Source of the DNA: Propionibacteriaceae bacterium
Lineage (GTDB): Bacteria; Actinomycetota; Actinomycetes; Propionibacteriales; Propionibacteriaceae
DNA: 7,682 nucleotides
Assembly (NCBI GenBank): GCA_020438595.1
Contig: JAGQUI010000123.1
Coordinates: forward strand, 1 to 7,682
Reading direction: 5' to 3'
The translations under genes were made by a program, and so were the position numbers. Shown here piece by piece: positions 4,386 through 7,682 of this stretch. The notes beneath the pieces were generated by a model. That model searched no databases. It had not been told where the DNA came from and worked only from the letters and a program-made list of their open reading frames with translations. Every line of letters begins with the position of its first letter. Within the stretch, counting starts at the first letter, position 1.

Positions 4386-5582
4386 ATGGCGAGCGAAGCC
4401 CGGAGGTCTGAGCGCGGAACGCGCCGTGCCCGGCGGAGGTCGTTCGGCGAGGTCGCGGAGGTTCGCTCGACCGTCGCGGGGCGCCCATCTCGCTGGCGTG
4501 CGAGGTACTGGGGACCGGACGGACGCCGCTACTCGGCCCCGTCAACGTTCGAGTTCCGCGGGGACGCTGAGGGGTTCCTGCGGGTGGTTGAGCAGGACGT
4601 GTACCGCGGCACCTGGGTGCCACCGCAGCCGAAGGCGAAGCGGGGCGCGGCGGCCCGTCCGAAGGTGCTGACGTTTGACACCTACGCAGAGCAGTGCATC
4701 GAGTCGCGGGCCACCCGGACGCGCAAGCCGATCCGGGCGACCACTGCCGCGCTCTACCGCAAGCTACTGCGCCTCGAGCTGTCCCCCGCGTTCGGCCGTC
4801 TGCCGCTGGAGGCGATCACGCCCGCTGACGTCAAGGCGTGGCACGTTGGCAGTGTGGCTAAGGGCCACCCAACCCAGACCGGCAATGCCTACCTACTCCT
4901 GAAGTCGGTGTTCGTCGACGCGGTGGACGAGGGCCTCGTCTCGGTGACGCCGTGCCGGTTGAAGGGCGCCGGGAAGCCGGAGCGCGCCCGCGAGGTTGAG
5001 GCACTGACGGCCGCGGAGATCTCCGCCTACCTTGAGGCCGTGCCTGAGCACTACCGGGCCGCGCTGGCGATCGCGGTGTGGTGCGGGCTGCGCTCTGGTG
5101 AGGTCCGAGGGCTCCGGGTGCGTGATGTGGACGCCGCCACGGGGCTGGTGCAGATCCGGCAGGCCGTGAGCCGCATCCCTGGCGAAGGGGTCATCATGAG
5201 CCGGCCCAAGACCCGTGCCGGTGAACGGCACGTGTTCCTGCCGCCGCATATCCGGCCGATGGTCCGCGCCCATCTCGCCGCGCTGCCGGTGCGTGGCCGT
5301 GACGCGCTGGTGTTTACCGCGAGGGACGGACAGAGCCCGCTCAACGCCTCCACCCTGCGGGACGCCCACGCGAAGGGTGCGAAGGCCATCGGGCGCGACT
5401 CTCTGACGATTCACGACCTTCGCCGTACCGCGCTGACCCTGGCTCAGCAGGTGGGCGCGACAATGGCCGAGACGCGGAAGATGGGCGGCCACACCACCGA
5501 CGAAATGGCGATGTTGTACCAGGTCGCGGACGATGCCCGCATGGCGTGGATCGCGGAACGGATGAGCGAGGCCGCACAGTGA
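4386..5582 (+). CDS. int: Tyrosine recombinase (phage-type integrase)
   Basis: 398 residues from ATG 4386, chosen because GGAGGG (4371-4376) lies 9 bases upstream; the earlier in-frame ATG 4296 would translate through the arm sites. Domains: an arm-binding AP2-like N-terminal part (about 35-77, SRWRARYWGPDGRR ... YRGTW); a SAM-like core-binding domain (about 94-190, FDTYAEQCIESR ... ITPADVKAW); and a catalytic domain (about 205-390). All catalytic residues are visible: R236 in CGLRSGE, K275 in RPKTRAGER, H343-x-x-R346 in HDLRR, H369 in GGHTT, and the nucleophile Y378 in LYQ. It should therefore be active in site-specific integration at the tRNA-like core just upstream, and in excision with an excisionase partner. 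The stop overlaps the next GTG (5579-5582). Length and architecture are normal for actinobacterial integrases. Confidence 0.95.
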   Translation: MASEARRSERGTRRARRRSFGEVAEVRSTVAGRPSRWRARYWGPDGRRYSAPSTFEFRGDAEGFLRVVEQDVYRGTWVPPQPKAKRGAAARPKVLTFDTYAEQCIESRATRTRKPIRATTAALYRKLLRLELSPAFGRLPLEAITPADVKAWHVGSVAKGHPTQTGNAYLLLKSVFVDAVDEGLVSVTPCRLKGAGKPERAREVEALTAAEISAYLEAVPEHYRAALAIAVWCGLRSGEVRGLRVRDVDAATGLVQIRQAVSRIPGEGVIMSRPKTRAGERHVFLPPHIRPMVRAHLAALPVRGRDALVFTARDGQSPLNASTLRDAHAKGAKAIGRDSLTIHDLRRTALTLAQQVGATMAETRKMGGHTTDEMAMLYQVADDARMAWIAERMSEAAQ

Positions 5583-6013
5583 GCAGGCGAACAGACCGCG
5601 TCCGGGTCGGTCCGTCCGGCGGCCGGCTGACACCGAAGGCAGCCCGTTCGGAGCGGCTCAGGGGCGACGCGCCGCGGCTCGTGCCCGCTGAGCAGCGCGT
5701 CACGGTCGACCTGGTCGACCCGGCCGGCCACCGCCTGGTTCGCTTCGGCTGCAATCTTCCCGAGGTCGGCGACAGCGAGGCGTGGTGGGATGCGTCAACC
5801 CTCGGCCGTAACGTCGAGTTCCAGCAGGAGCCAGACGAGGCCGGCGAGTGGCGCGTCCTGTGGTTCGGGTGCAAGGCGTGCCGCGACGCGGGCCGTCCCT
5901 ACGTCAGCTCGATCGACTACGGCGTCGTGCTGGTACTGCTCCGGCAGATGCGTGCCGCCGCAGAGGGGCGGCCGCGACACGCGCGACTCACCACCACGGT
6001 AAGTGCGCCGTAG
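5579..6013 (+). CDS. Hypothetical protein coupled to the integrase
   Basis: 144 residues from GTG 5579, which overlaps the integrase stop (GTGA) and has GAGG at 5568-5571, 7 bases upstream. The N-terminal ~40 residues are basic and Pro/Gly-rich. The middle is predicted to be beta-rich (RVTVDLVDPAGHRLVRFGC, then EWRVLWFGC). Three cysteines, C58 and C98-x2-C101 (CKAC), could bind a metal. A final helix (about 115-129) follows. I do not recognise a family. Sitting between integrase and excisionase in one operon suggests a role in element mobility or its control, but this is position-based only. Confidence 0.78.
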   Translation: MSRRTDRVRVGPSGGRLTPKAARSERLRGDAPRLVPAEQRVTVDLVDPAGHRLVRFGCNLPEVGDSEAWWDASTLGRNVEFQQEPDEAGEWRVLWFGCKACRDAGRPYVSSIDYGVVLVLLRQMRAAAEGRPRHARLTTTVSAP

Positions 6014-6052
6014 TGGCCTAAGATCACTGCTAATAGCTAGTTGGGCCGGTCT

Positions 6053-6084
6053 GTCACGTTGGGGCCGTTCACGTCACGTGGGGC
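6053..6084 (+). promoter_or_regulatory. Direct repeat GTCACGT(T)GGGGC, 20 bp apart, upstream of the excisionase gene
   Basis: GTCACGTTGGGGC (6053-6065) and GTCACGTGGGGC (6073-6084) start 20 bp apart, about two helical turns, so they lie on one DNA face. The second overlaps an inverted repeat CACGT-c-ACGTG (6070-6080). This spacing is typical of operators or excisionase-binding sites. It lies 46-77 bases before the excisionase start. Confidence 0.45.
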
Positions 6085-6129
6085 GCGCGGGCTTCGGTGT
6101 CCGCAGGTATCTCCTTGTCTGGAGTCCCC

Positions 6130-6360
6130 ATGTCTGCATCCGACCGTCCCGACGAGTTCCTGAGCCTGGCTGCCGCTGCCGCTGAGCGCGGCGTCACCCA
6201 CTGGTTCCTGCGCGACGCCATCGCGGAGAACCGCCTTCCGGCTTACCGGGCATCCCGCAAGTGCATCCGCGTCCGCCGTTCCGACGTCGCCGCGCTGTTC
6301 GTCCCCATGAACGACGCCGCCCGCGACGCCCTGGCCGCTGAGGCGGGTGCGTCCGCATGA
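6130..6360 (+). CDS. xis: AlpA/excisionase-like helix-turn-helix protein
   Basis: 76 residues from ATG 6130, chosen for GGAG at 6121-6124 with 5-base spacing; an in-frame GTG at 6097 has weaker support. Residues ~9-54 fit a MerR-like winged HTH of the excisionase/AlpA class (HTH_17): EFLSLAAAAAERGV (helix 1), THWFLRDAIAENRLP (recognition helix), AYRASRKCIRVRRSDVAALF (wing and closing helix). Such proteins bend DNA at att sites to favour excision, or activate element genes. The genes around it (integrase upstream, replication ATPase downstream) match tRNA-integrated actinobacterial elements and phage satellites. The gene symbol is by role, not by homology to a specific named gene. The stop overlaps the next ATG (ATGA, 6357-6360). 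Confidence 0.85.
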   Translation: MSASDRPDEFLSLAAAAAERGVTHWFLRDAIAENRLPAYRASRKCIRVRRSDVAALFVPMNDAARDALAAEAGASA

Positions 6361-6755
6361 CCGCAAGCGAAAGGCCGGGGCGCGACCCCCGGCCCTCAGA
6401 AGCGTTCACCACGACCGCTGACACGATTCTACCGTTCGAGCGCGCCGGCGTCCGGGTGACTGTCCGGCGTGCCCTGGAGCAGGCCGACGCGATCGCGCAT
6501 CGGTTCCTGACCGACGCGCTGACGTCCTCGCTCGCCTGCCAGTGGCGGGGTCGGGCCGACGTGCTCGAATGGTGCCGGCCGCGCCCGACCGACTACACCG
6601 GACGCGCCACGGCCGCCGAGCTTGCTGCGCGTGACGCCCGACTCGCCGCGGACGCAGCCCGTTGCCGGTCTCACGCCCGGTTGCTCGAGGAGGGCGCCGG
6701 CGCTGATCTTCGGGCCGAGTTGGCCGCCATGCTCGCCGCCGAGGGGGTGGCGTAG
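6357..6755 (+). CDS. Hypothetical helical protein preceding the replication ATPase
   Basis: 132 residues from ATG 6357, overlapping the excisionase stop. The N-terminal ~25 residues are polar and probably disordered. The rest is mostly helical and Ala/Arg-rich (ALEQADAIAHRFLTDAL, then WRGRADVLEWCRPRP, then ATAAELAARDARLAADAARC). DYTGRATAAEL at 79-89 looks like a conserved motif of small proteins found near replication ATPases in actinobacterial elements, from memory and not checked. No catalytic motif or membrane segment is visible. The stop TAG (6753-6755) directly abuts the GTG of the next gene. It may assist replication, but that rests on position alone. Confidence 0.78.
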   Translation: MTASERPGRDPRPSEAFTTTADTILPFERAGVRVTVRRALEQADAIAHRFLTDALTSSLACQWRGRADVLEWCRPRPTDYTGRATAAELAARDARLAADAARCRSHARLLEEGAGADLRAELAAMLAAEGVA

Positions 6756-7682
6756 GTGGACGTCGACCTGACCCCACGCCCGGACGCCGAAGGGCTGGAG
6801 GATGCGCCCGCTGAGGGCTTCGCTTTCGCCACGGGTGGTTCGTTCGTGCTCGATGCTCCCGCGGTCCCCAGGGCCATCTGGGGCGCCGGGGATGACGTGT
6901 TGTGGCCCGATGGTGAGGCGCTCATGGTGGCGTCCCTGCAGGGCCTCGGGAAGTCCACCCTTGCCCAACAGTTGGCGCTGGGCCGGGCCGGGATTCCCGA
7001 GTTCGCCACGCTGCTGGGCTATCCGGTGCGGCCTGGTGCGCGGCGGGTGTTGTACCTAGCGATGGACCGGCCCCGGCAGATTCAGCGGAGCCTGCGGCGC
7101 ATGGTGGGCGAGGCGCACCGGGCCGAACTCGACGCCCGGCTGATTGTCTGGACCGGCCCGCCGCCGGCCGACCTGGCTCGACACCCGCGACTGCTGACCC
7201 AGATGTGCGAGGCGGCCGACGCGGACACCTGCATCGTGGACAGCCTCAAGGACGCCGCGATGAAGCTGACCGACGATGAGACCGGCGCCGGGTGGAACTG
7301 GGCACGACAGCACGCCATCCGGGCCGGGGTGGAGTTGGCCGAGCTTCACCACAACCGCAAGACGCTGGCCGGGACGAGGGCCGAGCGGCCAACCATCGAT
7401 GAGGTCTACGGCTCCACCTGGCTTACCTCCGGGTGCGGTTCGGTGGTCCTGCTGTCCGGCGCCCCGGGCGATCCGGTCGTGGGTCTGCACCACGTGAAGC
7501 AACCTGCGGCCGAGGTCGGGCCGCTGAAGGTGATTCACGATCACGACGCCGGCCGCTCGACCGTCTGGCACGCCGCCGACCTGGTGGAGGTCGCCCGCAT
7601 TCGCGGCGGGCTGTCCGCTGTCGACGCTGCCGCGGTGCTGTTCGAGACCGAGAAGCCAAGCGCGGCGGAGAAGGAGAAGGCC
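6756..7682 (+). CDS. RepA/DnaB-like P-loop ATPase (AAA_25-type helicase), partial at right edge
   Basis: The frame is open from GTG 6756, with GAGGGGG at 6741-6747, through the last base: 309 codons, no stop, so the C-terminus is missing. Walker A is GLGKST (63-68, within ASLQGLGKSTLA), followed by a long helix (QQLALGRAG). RRVLYLAMD (96-104) is the strand preceding the second motif, with a DRPRQIQRSLRR basic segment after it. Walker B is TCIVDS (158-163, D162). HHVKQ, encoded near 7489-7503, may be a sensor or DNA-binding strand. This order fits RecA-fold RepA/DnaB-related helicases (AAA_25) that drive replication of plasmids, satellites and small prophages. The window ends in a charged linker (SAAEKEKA), perhaps leading to a C-terminal DNA-binding domain. 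It is the last gene of the int-xis operon seen here. Confidence 0.88.
   Translation, partial: MDVDLTPRPDAEGLEDAPAEGFAFATGGSFVLDAPAVPRAIWGAGDDVLWPDGEALMVASLQGLGKSTLAQQLALGRAGIPEFATLLGYPVRPGARRVLYLAMDRPRQIQRSLRRMVGEAHRAELDARLIVWTGPPPADLARHPRLLTQMCEAADADTCIVDSLKDAAMKLTDDETGAGWNWARQHAIRAGVELAELHHNRKTLAGTRAERPTIDEVYGSTWLTSGCGSVVLLSGAPGDPVVGLHHVKQPAAEVGPLKVIHDHDAGRSTVWHAADLVEVARIRGGLSAVDAAAVLFETEKPSAAEKEKA

Overview
The window is high-GC DNA of actinobacterial type: strong G/C bias at third codon positions, GTG starts, tight ATGA/GTGA gene overlaps, and families common in Streptomyces-like and Micromonospora-like hosts. It is part of a mobile, phage-related element. There are no rRNA genes, complete tRNA genes, CRISPR arrays or insertion sequences.

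Layout. (1) 24-2675, rightward: the tail end of a phage nuclease-like gene, two small zinc-finger-like genes (the first broken by a one-base frameshift), a small unknown gene, and an HK97-fold major capsid protein, mostly chained by 4-base overlaps. (2) 2676-3507, non-coding: 832 bases with an unusually strong set of inverted repeats. They include an 18-bp two-part stem with a possible pseudoknot starting just after the capsid stop, a 70-bp tandem hairpin repeat, and two terminator hairpins. (3) 3508-4076, leftward: a DUF6907-like gene and a small XRE-type helix-turn-helix regulator. (4) 4094-4365: an attachment site. A tRNA 3'-end-like core (T arm plus acceptor strand) is flanked on both sides by copies of ACCCCAGA, read here as integrase arm-type sites. 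(5) 4386-7682, rightward: a tyrosine integrase with a complete catalytic set, a small unknown gene, an AlpA/excisionase-like gene preceded by a 20-bp-spaced direct repeat, another unknown gene, and a Walker-type ATPase of the RepA/DnaB-like class that runs off the right edge.

How it works together. Integrase, excisionase and replication ATPase form an integration/replication module. The leftward pair is a plausible control operon. The capsid gene has no terminase, portal, protease or tail gene beside it in this window. That resembles the small capsid-encoding actinobacterial prophages and satellites (phiRv1/phiRv2-like, or capsid-forming phage-inducible islands) more than a full phage. Because both putative integrase arms flank a single core, the sequence looks like attP. 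It would then be a circular, excised or packaged form, or a tandem junction, rather than a simple integrated end. Opened at the core, the order becomes tRNA-int-xis-rep-...-capsid-structured region-regulator, a usual satellite order. The satellite reading, the attP state and the structured RNA are inferences. The capsid, integrase, excisionase and ATPase family calls rest on motifs seen directly.
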